This document shows, one piece after another, positions 1 through 9,700 of a DNA stretch of 44,703 bases. This stretch comes from Prevotella sp. (GTDB lineage Bacteria; Bacteroidota; Bacteroidia; Bacteroidales; Bacteroidaceae), in NCBI GenBank assembly GCA_024692385.1, contig JAILMS010000080.1:1-44703 (forward strand). The letters run 5' to 3'. The notes beneath the pieces are model-generated. The model made no database searches. It had not been told where the DNA came from and worked only from the letters and a program-made list of their open reading frames with translations. Positions within the stretch are counted from its first letter, which is position 1, and every line of letters starts with the position of its first letter. Made by a program: the position numbers and the translations under genes.

Positions 1-822
1 TACATCATAGAGAATCAGGTCGCTGGCTTCATCGTACACCTCAATTTTATTGGGGTTAAGGGTATGGAATCCTTGGCGTGTCTTATTGGTAGAAAAGGCT
101 ATCAACTTTGCAGTAGGATGCCATGCGGGATAGACACCAGAAGAGATAGTATAGTCACGCTTCATATTGACTTTCGAGACCTTACCATCGCTCACCAGAA
201 CGGTAGCCGCATTAGACAGACGCACATGGAAGAGCATATTGTCGGTCTTGTAGTTCTGATAGCTGTGGCAGTTGATACATTGGCCTATCTTCCTGTCATT
301 CATGGTAATCTCGTTGTTGAAAATCTGGGTTTCTTCAAACGAGGTCAGATTGCGCTGAGCAATCTCCATGAAGGTCCATGCAACATAAGAGGGTTCGATA
401 AGACGATACGACACATATTCATCGATAGGCTCTTTGGCGACATGTATCTCAAACGGAGTGAACGACAACCATTCATCATTCTTATGTCCCCAGACTTCTA
501 CCTTAAGGCTCTTGCCCTTAGAAGCATCAAGCATAGCGTGCCATTCATCCTCAGGAATCTGAACCTTGACACCACTGCCATAAGTCTGCTGCTGGCCATC
601 GGACATCGTAAAACGCGCCACACACTCATCATACTCGTCAGCAGGTAGCATAAAGTTAAGCGGTGCAATGTTACAAGGTACTGTAACATCACAGTAATCG
701 GGGTAAATAGCAGGTAGACACTTTGCCTCCTTAGATGAAGAAGGGACATCGGGGTGACTTACACACGACAATAAGAGCAGGCAAACAACTGCCAGTATAG
801 TTTCAAATTTAGACATACGCAT
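1..822 (-). CDS. PD40/TolB-like lipoprotein with CxxCH motif, 3' end outside window
   Basis: An open frame of 274 codons runs from ATG at 822 to the window edge with no stop, so the C-terminus is missing. The start ATG shares its A with the TAA stop of the upstream gene (TAATG), which indicates translational coupling. The N-terminus is a lipoprotein signal with Cys20 (LLLLSC). A CINCH sequence at residues 182-186 (265-279) matches the haem c attachment motif. The following segment (AWHPTAKLIAFSTN) resembles a PD40/WD40-like propeller blade. Bacteroidales proteins of this kind sit next to DUF6057 proteins. I infer an exported, lipid-anchored propeller protein that may bind haem; no enzymatic role can be assigned. 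Overlapping plus-strand frames here were rejected in favour of this coupled lipoprotein frame. Confidence 0.75.
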   Translation of the reverse strand, partial: MRMSKFETILAVVCLLLLSCVSHPDVPSSSKEAKCLPAIYPDYCDVTVPCNIAPLNFMLPADEYDECVARFTMSDGQQQTYGSGVKVQIPEDEWHAMLDASKGKSLKVEVWGHKNDEWLSFTPFEIHVAKEPIDEYVSYRLIEPSYVAWTFMEIAQRNLTSFEETQIFNNEITMNDRKIGQCINCHSYQNYKTDNMLFHVRLSNAATVLVSDGKVSKVNMKRDYTISSGVYPAWHPTAKLIAFSTNKTRQGFHTLNPNKIEVYDEASDLILYDV

Positions 823-2606
823 TAAAATATTTTTTTACCGAAGAGGTTATACCACCAATAGGTATTTCCCCATTCTGCACGCATTTCATCGCCAACCTTT
901 TCCAATGTCATACCAGGCTGTGCCTTGCTTTCCAAGATTGACCAGAATTGCTTATAGCGATTATAAGTATTTTCTTCAACAGGGAGCATCATACGTTTCT
1001 CCTCACGAGCCTTATCCATAAATAGGATATAAGCCTCCTGCGCATGCAGAGGGAATTCCTCATTCATGTGGAACTTTACATAATTGCGCAGTGAAGCCCA
1101 GAAACGACGGGAGTCGCAACGTATCATGGAATAGAACAACGCTTGCTCTGATGCCACCTTACTATCGGATTCATACCACAGACTAATACCGTTAATAATA
1201 TAGCTCTCGCTATTCTCAACACCAGTAAGCTCATCAGGATAGCATTTTTGCAGTTCCTTGATATTCTCTCTTACTGGAGCAGGCTGCCAGTTGCGATAGA
1301 ATGGGAGATGATGCAGAAGAGTGGTATAGCGTTCCAACAGTTTCTTATCTCCCGTAGCCAAGGCACAGCGAGAAAGCATTTTCAGATAGAAAGGTGAGAA
1401 ACCGGCCTGTATGGCATTTTCGAAATTCAGACGGATGGCTTCATTCATCATACCATAATTATAATAGACCAGCGGCGATGCGATGTCTAACAGGCTGACG
1501 TGGAGCGAATCAGGATTGGTAATATCTCCACCATCGCTACTAATCTTAAATGAACGGTCAAGCAAGCCGCCTTCATGCATCAGGGCTATATTCTTAAGAA
1601 ACACCATTGTACGGGTTGGCTTCTTATTAGCCTCAGCCATATGGAGAACTTCCTTCCAGTCATCGTCAGAAGCATAACGCACCATACGCATTTCATCGAT
1701 GTAGTTCTGGTCATAGAACATTTGTGACGAGGTATAGGCGATACCTGCAACTGCACACAATACTGGAACAGTCCACCTAATATTTGGGCGAGCTAAATAA
1801 TTTCCAGCAAGCGGAATAAGCACTGAGACAACTCCCAACACGCAGAACGGAATGGAAAGATGTTCGGCACTATCGATAGGTGTTATGAAACGTGGGAAAC
1901 CAGCCAACACCACATCGTCGAAGATTAGATTTGAATAGAATTGGGTATGCCAGATACTGGCAGTAAATATAAGTAAGAATAGACCAAGGAACTCGCGCCA
2001 TGAGAGTTTCTCAGTAAGTGCAAGACAAACTACAAAGAGTAAAGCATACCATCCAAGTATTGGATAGAGACAAACACCTATCAAATACCAGACAAGGTGC
2101 CACTTACGAGGTGTGCAACGTGCTACCCACAAGAGCGACAGCATGAGAAGATAAGCTACAGACTGCGAGAACCAATAGCCTCTGATGGTAGAGATATAAA
2201 TCCAATATCCCAAATCAACGACAGAGACGAGCAGGCAGGCTACAGGCAAGAGCATCAGTGCAGAGGCAGTTCCCTGTAACCGGAATGCTTTAGTGCCCAC
2301 AAAGAATATGAGCATCCAGATAGCAGCCAGCACTCCTGCACCTACGGCAGGGTTATAAAAGAGTTGGGTGAGCCAGGCTCCCACATAGCGCATCAGTCCA
2401 AAAGGTTTGGATAACAGCGTGTGGAAGAAGGGAGCCCCGAAGATAAATTCAGAGCGGTCGTGTGCCGTATAGAATACCTCTTGATTAAGGTATAATATAT
2501 AGGCAACATATGAAATGAAAGCCAACAGGCTTACATAGAGAATTGCATTAGATACTTTCTTTGACTTAAAGTCAAAACGTGGCGTTGCAATACTTGTTTT
2601 TATCAT
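822..2606 (-). CDS. DUF6057-family polytopic membrane protein
   Basis: A large membrane protein with about ten hydrophobic segments in its N-terminal half (SNAILYVSLLAFISYVAYIL onward) and a soluble, TPR-like helical C-terminal half rich in Trp, Tyr and Arg. It resembles the DUF6057 family of Bacteroidales; function unknown. The frame opens at ATG 2633, but that codon lies inside a terminator hairpin (2621-2649), so I prefer the ATG at 2606 (MIKTSIATPRF), giving 594 residues. Its stop overlaps the start of the downstream PD40 lipoprotein by one base, so the two are probably made together and may form one envelope complex. Family assignment is from overall architecture and the paired neighbour. 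Confidence 0.75.
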   Translation of the reverse strand: MIKTSIATPRFDFKSKKVSNAILYVSLLAFISYVAYILYLNQEVFYTAHDRSEFIFGAPFFHTLLSKPFGLMRYVGAWLTQLFYNPAVGAGVLAAIWMLIFFVGTKAFRLQGTASALMLLPVACLLVSVVDLGYWIYISTIRGYWFSQSVAYLLMLSLLWVARCTPRKWHLVWYLIGVCLYPILGWYALLFVVCLALTEKLSWREFLGLFLLIFTASIWHTQFYSNLIFDDVVLAGFPRFITPIDSAEHLSIPFCVLGVVSVLIPLAGNYLARPNIRWTVPVLCAVAGIAYTSSQMFYDQNYIDEMRMVRYASDDDWKEVLHMAEANKKPTRTMVFLKNIALMHEGGLLDRSFKISSDGGDITNPDSLHVSLLDIASPLVYYNYGMMNEAIRLNFENAIQAGFSPFYLKMLSRCALATGDKKLLERYTTLLHHLPFYRNWQPAPVRENIKELQKCYPDELTGVENSESYIINGISLWYESDSKVASEQALFYSMIRCDSRRFWASLRNYVKFHMNEEFPLHAQEAYILFMDKAREEKRMMLPVEENTYNRYKQFWSILESKAQPGMTLEKVGDEMRAEWGNTYWWYNLFGKKIF

Positions 2607-2620
2607 TATTTTGGGTATAA

Positions 2621-2649
2621 AAGGCTGACTCATTTGATTGAGTCAGCCT
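2621..2649 (-). terminator. Rho-independent terminator after the FISUMP lipoprotein gene
   Basis: Perfect 11-bp inverted repeat (AGGCTGACTCA / TGAGTCAGCCT) with a 6-nt loop. On the minus strand it is followed by TTTTATA. It lies about 65 nt beyond the stop of the lipoprotein gene that starts at 3981. It overlaps the longest possible start of the downstream DUF6057 frame. Confidence 0.7.
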
Positions 2650-2715
2650 ATTATTGATTATCTGTGCCTCACTTCCATTTGGAAATGTATTATAATGAGA
2701 CACTAACACGATACA

Positions 2716-3981
2716 TTACTTAGTTACGGGGCGGATAGAAACACCGTAGCTGGTGGTCAAGTTGCTATAGATATTAACCTCATTAACAAACTGACCATGC
2801 TGGAAGATCAACATGTTTGGCATGTTCTCTGTACTGGTAACACTACCCTCTGATCCATTCACCTGCTCTACCATTGAGGGGAAATGATAGGTTCCGAAGA
2901 TTTCACCAGTAGCATAATAGCCAGCATTGCCGTTTCCGTACCACTTATCACCGAAACGATAACCTGCAGCGGGCAAGAAGATATAGTTAGTATTTCCTTC
3001 CTTCTTAGAAGATACTTTATATCCATTACCTGTGAATTCCCACTCACACTCGTCAATCAGCTCCTGGAACTGTGCAGTAGTTGGCATTCTCCAGTTACCG
3101 CCCCAGTTTGCAGCAGCAGCATCATACTTAGCATCTGCAATGATGTTATAAGCAGGAACCTTAGTGATGTCACCACCATTGTAGTCTTTGCGCATAACAA
3201 CATTAAACTGATCCTTGATCTCAGTGTAGCTATTAGCTGAAGGAGAGTCGTGGAACTTAACTTCAGTAGTGCCGATCACATCAATATTGAAGATTGAATT
3301 ACTTGCATTATCAAATTTCTTGAAGTAGTCAAGTGTATCTCTTTCAGTCTTCTGTGCAGGGAATCTCTCAACAAAGTCAGTACCATTCCAATCAATGATG
3401 ATAGCAAAATCTTCGTTAGAAAGAGCTGCCTCAAGGAATCCAGTCTTAGACTGTTTGATAGTATTCAGCTGATCCTTTACGAAAGACTTGATCTCATTCA
3501 TTTTCTGAGCATCAATCTGTGCCTTTGCAAGAGAATCCATTCCAATAGTATCACCTATAGCAGTTAACTTAAGCAGCATAGGTCCAGTAAGACTTGTAAC
3601 ATTCGTAGTATCACAAATGGCGCCAGTCTTCTGCTCTGCAGATTTGTACATGTTAAACAAATCAGATACAGACACGGGAGCAGCTACATCAGTATAGCTA
3701 GTAGAAGTAGGTGCCTGAGACTGGGTTCCTGTGATGTCACCCCAAACAAAGAGAACGCCATTGTCAGTTGCTGAAGATGCACCAATATTAATATTGGCCC
3801 ACTTCGTTCCACTAGGGAGTCCCAAATCTACTGCCTCACCAGCATTTTTGAGGTTGCCTACATTTGCAACATATTGGGCATCGCATGTAGTTTCGCTAAT
3901 CTCATCACTACAAGCCACAAATACGCTTGATGCAATAAGTGTGGTAATTGCGAGCTTACTATAATTCAAAAATCTTTTCAT
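2716..3981 (-). CDS. Lipoprotein with split FISUMP domain
   Basis: 421 residues from the ATG at 3981, which begins a clear lipoprotein signal (MKRFLNYSKLAITTLIASS... VFVAC, then SDE). An upstream in-frame ATG at 4008 would put nine residues before the signal and is less likely. Residues about 50-85 (VDLGLPSGTKWANINIGASS, then VFVWGD) and the C-terminal 130 residues (NWGGNWRMPTTAQFQELIDE, FLPAAGYR, SIRPV) are the two halves of the Fibrobacter succinogenes major paralogous (FISUMP) domain. They are separated by roughly 190 residues of helical, low-similarity sequence. The protein is last in the susC-susD-lipoprotein run and is probably displayed on the cell surface. Ligand unknown. Confidence 0.75.
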   Translation of the reverse strand: MKRFLNYSKLAITTLIASSVFVACSDEISETTCDAQYVANVGNLKNAGEAVDLGLPSGTKWANINIGASSATDNGVLFVWGDITGTQSQAPTSTSYTDVAAPVSVSDLFNMYKSAEQKTGAICDTTNVTSLTGPMLLKLTAIGDTIGMDSLAKAQIDAQKMNEIKSFVKDQLNTIKQSKTGFLEAALSNEDFAIIIDWNGTDFVERFPAQKTERDTLDYFKKFDNASNSIFNIDVIGTTEVKFHDSPSANSYTEIKDQFNVVMRKDYNGGDITKVPAYNIIADAKYDAAAANWGGNWRMPTTAQFQELIDECEWEFTGNGYKVSSKKEGNTNYIFLPAAGYRFGDKWYGNGNAGYYATGEIFGTYHFPSMVEQVNGSEGSVTSTENMPNMLIFQHGQFVNEVNIYSNLTTSYGVSIRPVTK

Positions 3982-4024
3982 TATAATAGATGTGTTAATA
4001 TTATACATTTACATATAGAACTTA

Positions 4025-4786
4025 CTATTCTTCATAGTAAACGGCTTTGAGAGTCATTGAGCCACTGTAGAGCATGAGGTCGAGGTCACGGCCTTCACCA
4101 CCCTTAGCACACTCATCAGCCATTGTCTGAGTGATCTGAAGCTCGTTCAAACCAGAAGTCCACTTTACATGATCGTAATAGGTGTTACTCCACCAACCAT
4201 TCATGACCTTCAAATCGAAGTCTGCAGTTACATCTGCGACATCAAAAATCAGAGTCTTCAGGCCGAAGTATACATCATCGGGAATAGTGGGAAGGTGTGC
4301 ACCCTCAGTAGAGCTGAAACGCATAGCAGCAGCATCCCAGGCACCTGGCTTGAATGGTACTTCTTCTGTATTCTCAGGATTACCATAGATATAGTACTTC
4401 TGAAGTGGGTTTGTTACTTCTTCACAGTTAATGGGGAATTCAGCCTTAAGTTGTGTGCCATCAGGGCAAAGAGCTGTGAGGACAACAGTATAAGGAGTAG
4501 AAACGAAATTACCATCCTTATCCCAATTAACCTTCATCTTCTTCCATGCATAGTTACCGATGAATTCCTTTCCACCGATATCCCACTTTGCATTAACCGG
4601 TGCAGAGGTCTGGCAAGTAATGACATTACCATTCTTGCCATTGTCAGCCTTGTCAACAGTGACAATAGTCTTTGCCTTTAACTCGTCGACAGTAATGCTT
4701 CCGCCATTGCTGATATCCTCATGAACAGGATCGCAAGCAGCGAATGTGCATACTGCAGCAACAAGCAAAAATAATATCTTTTTCAT
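4025..4786 (-). CDS. Surface lipoprotein of SusCD locus, SusE/SGBP-like position
   Basis: 253 residues with a lipoprotein signal (MKKILFLLVAAVCTFAAC, Cys18) followed by DPVHED. The mature part looks beta-rich with two Ig-like stretches (ITVDELKAKTIVTVDK; TPYTVVLTALCPDGTQLKAEF). A C-terminal region with WWSNTYYDHVKWTSG could present aromatic residues to a ligand. It begins 20 nt after susD and ends 44 nt before the FISUMP gene start, so the four genes form one transcription unit. The position matches the surface glycan-binding proteins encoded after susD, but I do not recognise the family from sequence, so the binding role is inference. Confidence 0.65.
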   Translation of the reverse strand: MKKILFLLVAAVCTFAACDPVHEDISNGGSITVDELKAKTIVTVDKADNGKNGNVITCQTSAPVNAKWDIGGKEFIGNYAWKKMKVNWDKDGNFVSTPYTVVLTALCPDGTQLKAEFPINCEEVTNPLQKYYIYGNPENTEEVPFKPGAWDAAAMRFSSTEGAHLPTIPDDVYFGLKTLIFDVADVTADFDLKVMNGWWSNTYYDHVKWTSGLNELQITQTMADECAKGGEGRDLDLMLYSGSMTLKAVYYEE

Positions 4787-4805
4787 GTTGTTTACTTATT
4801 TAATA

Positions 4806-6716
4806 TTAATAAAGAACTTTGTATGACCACTCAGATGAAGGCGTATTCTCGTCCCATCCTGGGTTCTGTTTCATCTTATAATTCATCAGAGTAATCTGTG
4901 ACTGAGGCTTAGGCAAGAAGCCCTTAGTAGCAGCATAACGCTTACCCCAACCGTTGGCCTGAGGCATGGTCATGTGACGCATAGTATTGCCCTTCTTTGC
5001 GAGACATACAATCTGCTTACCTTCCTGAGCCTGGAGAGCCTTAGCAGCATATGAGTTCTCGCTGTGATTATCCTTACCTGACCAACGACGCATATCGTTG
5101 AAACGGAGACCCTCTAAGGCAAACTCCCAACGGCGCTCATTCTGAACAGCCTTCAGAGAGTAACCAGTCTGTGGAACACCAGCACGTTTCTGAACCTGAT
5201 TCATGTACTGAGGATCACCAGTGAGCTCGGTCATCATCAACAGCACGTCAGCATAACGCATCAGATAGAAGTCCTCGAAGTGGTCACCCTGCTGCTTATT
5301 GTCCAATGAGCTAGCAGAATAGCCAGGAGCCTTACTCCACCATGAATCGTTATCGGCAGCACAAGCATCAAGGTTTACATCAGCATACTTCTTAACACCA
5401 TAGCCAGACTCCTCACAGTCGTCTTTCTCATAGGTATAAGATGCAAGCTCATGCTCGAGGTCAATCAGAGTACCAAGTTTACGAATATCAGAATAGCCAC
5501 CAACATTCTCAGCATCTTTCCAGTCATCCCAAAGGTTGCATGAAGGAGTTCCCTGACCCCAACCCTGGTTGAAAGGATAAGTCTTATCACGCTTACCATT
5601 ATCATTGGTAGCACCGTTACGAAGACCCCAGAAGCAAGAGAGGTAGTTTGAATACATACGAGAATTGTTGTAGGTACCACCGATATCCCACTTAGAGGCA
5701 TTCATAAACTGGATCTGGAAGATTTCCTCAGTGTTACCATTACCCATACCAGGCTGGTCGAAGCAGTTCTCACGCTTCATGTCTGCGATGAACTCATAAG
5801 CATGACCCTTACCATCGTGAGCCTCATCCCACAGCAGACTGTTAGAATACTGCCAAAGTGAGCGGAAGTCCTCACAGAGCTTGTAGCCACCATTATTAAT
5901 AACGTCACGCAGAGCAGCAACAACATCAGCCTTTGCAAGAGTACCACCAGCGCAGCCCTCTTGAGCAACCAGAGTAATTGACGCATCTTCTGTTGCGAGC
6001 TCACCAACCTTCTTATAGAAGCCTGCCCAGAACATGTAAGCACGTGCCAAGAATGACTCAGCAGTAAACTTGTCTGCATGGCCAGAACCATTAGCGCGCT
6101 CTGCCTTCATCAGATTCATACCAGAAACGAAGTCAGAAAGAATCTGTGGATAGATAACATCCTCAGCACTCTTCTCTTCATACAAATCCTCCGTAACAAC
6201 AGTAGTAGTAATCAGGGGCACATCGCCATACAGCTGGGTGAGCCACATGGTATAGAGACCACGCATGAAGTAAGCCTCACCGAGCAACTGATTACGCTGA
6301 GCTTTCTGAGCTGCAGACCATTTTACATTATCAATAGTCTCAATCTGGTTATTAGCACGTGAGATACCACCATAGAGAAGGATGAAGTCCTGCTCATACT
6401 GGTTAGCACCTGCAGTTGTGAAATGGTGCAGTGACTTAGCTACGTTGTCCTGCAAACCACCACTTCCGTAGCAGTCGTCTGACATAAGAGACCACCAATA
6501 GAAAGGGTTATCTAAGATACCTCCAGCATCACCGCCGCCCAGTGTATTCATGATACTATAGGTAGCAGCATTCAATGCCTCTACATCGGCAGGCTTACCC
6601 GGGAATGTAGCAGAGGTCAGATCAGTCACACGCGGATCAGTGTCCAGCATGTCGTTACATGCTGTAAACAAAGTTGCTGACGAAACAACTAATGCTGATA
6701 AAATATATTTCTTCAT
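4806..6716 (-). CDS. susD-like: RagB/SusD-family outer-membrane lipoprotein
   Basis: 636 residues with lipoprotein signal (LFTACNDMLDTDPR, Cys20) and SusD-family architecture: an N-terminal TPR-like helical part (LGEAYFMRGLYTMWLTQLYG, then GDVPLI), a variable middle, and a C-terminal part with RYADVLLMMTE and ERRWEFALEGLRFNDMRRW. SusD proteins form the lid over a SusC channel and capture oligosaccharides or peptides at the cell surface. It starts 14 nt after susC, which fixes the partnership. No glycoside hydrolase, protease or regulator is adjacent, so the substrate cannot be predicted. Confidence 0.95.
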   Translation of the reverse strand: MKKYILSALVVSSATLFTACNDMLDTDPRVTDLTSATFPGKPADVEALNAATYSIMNTLGGGDAGGILDNPFYWWSLMSDDCYGSGGLQDNVAKSLHHFTTAGANQYEQDFILLYGGISRANNQIETIDNVKWSAAQKAQRNQLLGEAYFMRGLYTMWLTQLYGDVPLITTTVVTEDLYEEKSAEDVIYPQILSDFVSGMNLMKAERANGSGHADKFTAESFLARAYMFWAGFYKKVGELATEDASITLVAQEGCAGGTLAKADVVAALRDVINNGGYKLCEDFRSLWQYSNSLLWDEAHDGKGHAYEFIADMKRENCFDQPGMGNGNTEEIFQIQFMNASKWDIGGTYNNSRMYSNYLSCFWGLRNGATNDNGKRDKTYPFNQGWGQGTPSCNLWDDWKDAENVGGYSDIRKLGTLIDLEHELASYTYEKDDCEESGYGVKKYADVNLDACAADNDSWWSKAPGYSASSLDNKQQGDHFEDFYLMRYADVLLMMTELTGDPQYMNQVQKRAGVPQTGYSLKAVQNERRWEFALEGLRFNDMRRWSGKDNHSENSYAAKALQAQEGKQIVCLAKKGNTMRHMTMPQANGWGKRYAATKGFLPKPQSQITLMNYKMKQNPGWDENTPSSEWSYKVLY

Positions 6717-6730
6717 GATTATTTGTCGAA

Positions 6731-9700
6731 TTAGAATTTAATACTTGCACCTACCAGGAAAGTACGAGCGGTTGGGTAAAGACCCAGGTCAACACCAGAA
6801 GCCCAGCCCTTACCACCTGCATTATTACCTACCTCAGGATCGAGACCTGTGTACTTGGTGAATGTGTAGAGGTTCTGAGCCTGTACATAGAGACGGAGCT
6901 GCTGGAATGGGCAAGCCTTCCACAGGTTCTTGAAGTCGTAACCAAGAGTTACGGTCTTAATCTTCAAGTAGTCAGCATCCTCCATGTAACGAGTTGATAC
7001 CCAGTTAGTATTCTCACTACCAGTACTTGAGATACGAGGCTGCTCGTTTGTAGAGCCAGAACCAACCCAACGATCCAAGATGGTAGTATCATAGTTCTGA
7101 TAAGGAGCATCACTATATGAACGATATGAACGCATAATCTGATGACCAAATGCACCAGCAGCATTTACAGAAAGGTCGATACCCTTCCAGTTTACACCGA
7201 GGTTGATACCAAGAGTTACGTCTGGGTTAGGATTACCAATCTCATGACGGTCGCAGTCACCACCTTCGGTATAAGTAATCTTACCATCACCATTGTAGTC
7301 ATCCCAGATGCAGTCACCAGGCTGAGCGTTATCAAGAACGGCCTTATGGGCTGCACGTGCAGCATCAATCTCCTCCTGACTCTGCCAGATACCGCTGTAT
7401 GACATACCGTAGAAGTAACCGATAGGCTTACCTACTTCAGCACGATAGATGAACTCAGTACCCTGTGAGAGAACATTGGCATCACCGTTGATATAACCAT
7501 TCTCGTTAGCGATACGTGTTACCTTATTCTTATTAGTAGCAAAGTTCACGCTTGCATTGTAGCTGAAGTCCTTGTTAACTCTGTCGTTCCAAGAAAGAGC
7601 AAGCTCAATACCGGTATTCTCAACGTCACCACCATTGATGGCAGCAGGGTTGGTACCATTGATAGCAATCTGAGGACCTGTGATCAACCAGTCCTTAGTA
7701 GTCTTCTTATACCAGTCGAAGTTAACACCCAGACGGCTGTCGAGGAAACGAGCATCGAAACCGAAGTCGAGCTGCTCAGAAGTCTCCCAAGTCAGGTCAG
7801 GGTTAGGTACGATGTTAGCATAAGCACCAACATTTGGATTACCAGCAACAGAAGTAGCCGTACCAGAGCCGAACTTGTAACCGCTGTCATAAGCCTCACC
7901 AGACAGGGCGATAGTAGCCAAGTACTGGTACTTATCGATAGAACAGTTACCGTTCTGACCCCAAGATGCACGGATCTTGAAGAAGTCCATGAACTTCTGA
8001 ACGGGCTCCATGAATTTCTCGTTGGTGATTACCCAACCAGCAGAGAATGAGGGGAAGGTACCCCAACGCTTACCATCAGTGAAGACGCTTGAACCATCAT
8101 GACGCAAAGTGAAAGTAGCCATATACTTCTCCTTGTAGTCCCATGTCAAACGACCGAACCAAGAAGCGAGATACTCCTCATCATTGGGCTTACCAGTCAG
8201 AGTAGCATCGGTAGCATTGTTCAGTTTAACGTTGCTCAGGTATGCAGAATCCCAACCCTTCAAAGTTGCGAGCTGCTCACCATAATTAACCTTGTTAGAA
8301 CCAGAAATATTTACACTCCAAGCGGTGCTCTGGAAGCTCTGACCAACCATTGCGCTAACCTTATGACCAGCGAGAATAGGAAGATCATAGGTCAGTGTAT
8401 TCTCAACAGAGAAGTTAGAATTCAGATAAGCATTCTGGCTTACGCTGTAAACAACTGAAGTAGCATTACCATAACCAGTAGAGCGAGGCTCGTTATAGTT
8501 ACGATATGCACCAGCAGTCCAGTTATAGTTGAACTGAGAACGGAACTTCAGACCCTTGATAGGCTGAATTGTCATGAAAGCAGTAGCACTTGCATTGAGA
8601 TTGCGGCTCTCTGCCATAGAGTTGAAGCCACCCTTCTTGAGGTTCTCCCATGGGTTGCTGAACAGAGAAGAGTTCCAGCCCTTACCATAAGCATCAGTAC
8701 CATCAAAATTTTGATAGTAGTAGATGTCGCCATTTTCAGCGTACTGTGGCATCATAGGACAAGTCTGAAGCAGGCTGTGGATATAGCTCCAATACATACC
8801 ATCCTCAGCCAAGTCATGGCTCTTGTTATAACCAATAGAAATATTCTCACCAATAGTGATTGCATCGAAGTCCTTAGCCTTCAAGAGTACGTGATCACTG
8901 TTGATACGAATTGTATGACGCTTGAAGTAAGATGCCATATCTGCACCCATGATACCTTCATCACCAGTATAGGTATAAGACATAGCGAACTTAGAACGAT
9001 CAGTACCACCAGTCAGGGTTACAGAATGATTCTGCTTAACAGCATTCTTATTTTCGAATGCACCCCACCAGTCAGTGCCTTGCCAGCCGCTCTGTACCTT
9101 AGTAATAATATCCTGAGGAAGGTAACCTGACCAATCCATCTTCTTACCAGAAGTATTGAAGGTGTACTCATCGATCATGGTCATGTACTGCTGAGCATTG
9201 AGCAGCTGAGGACGCTTGTAAGCGTTAGACCAACCGATAGAACCATTGTAAGTAATCTCGACCTTACCAGCCTTACCCTGCTTTGTAGTTACCAGGATAA
9301 CACCGTTAGCAGCACGGGCACCATAAATGGCAGCTGATGCAGCATCCTTGAGGACATCGATAGACTCGATATCGTTAGGGTTAATATCATCAAGACTTCC
9401 ACCAGCAACACCGTCAATAACATACAGAGGTTTAGCATTACCTGTGGTACCGATACCACGGATGTAAACCTTGTAGCCCTTACCAGGCTGTGAAGAAGAC
9501 TGGGTGATCTGTACACCAGGAGAGCTAGATTGCATAGCCTCGAGTGCATTGGTGGTGTTCAGCTTGGCGATATCCTCACCCTTGACCTGAACAGTAGCAC
9601 CGGTCACCAGTTTTTTCTTCATCGTACCATAACCGATAACGACAACGTCATTCAGCGTTGTGTTGTCTTCTTTTAAGGTTACGGTGATGTTGGTTTTGCC

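Noticed and set aside
64..648. 194-codon plus-strand frame at the left edge
   Set aside because: It lies opposite the coupled lipoprotein frame, which has a signal peptide, a TAATG overlap with its neighbour and coherent protein sequence.
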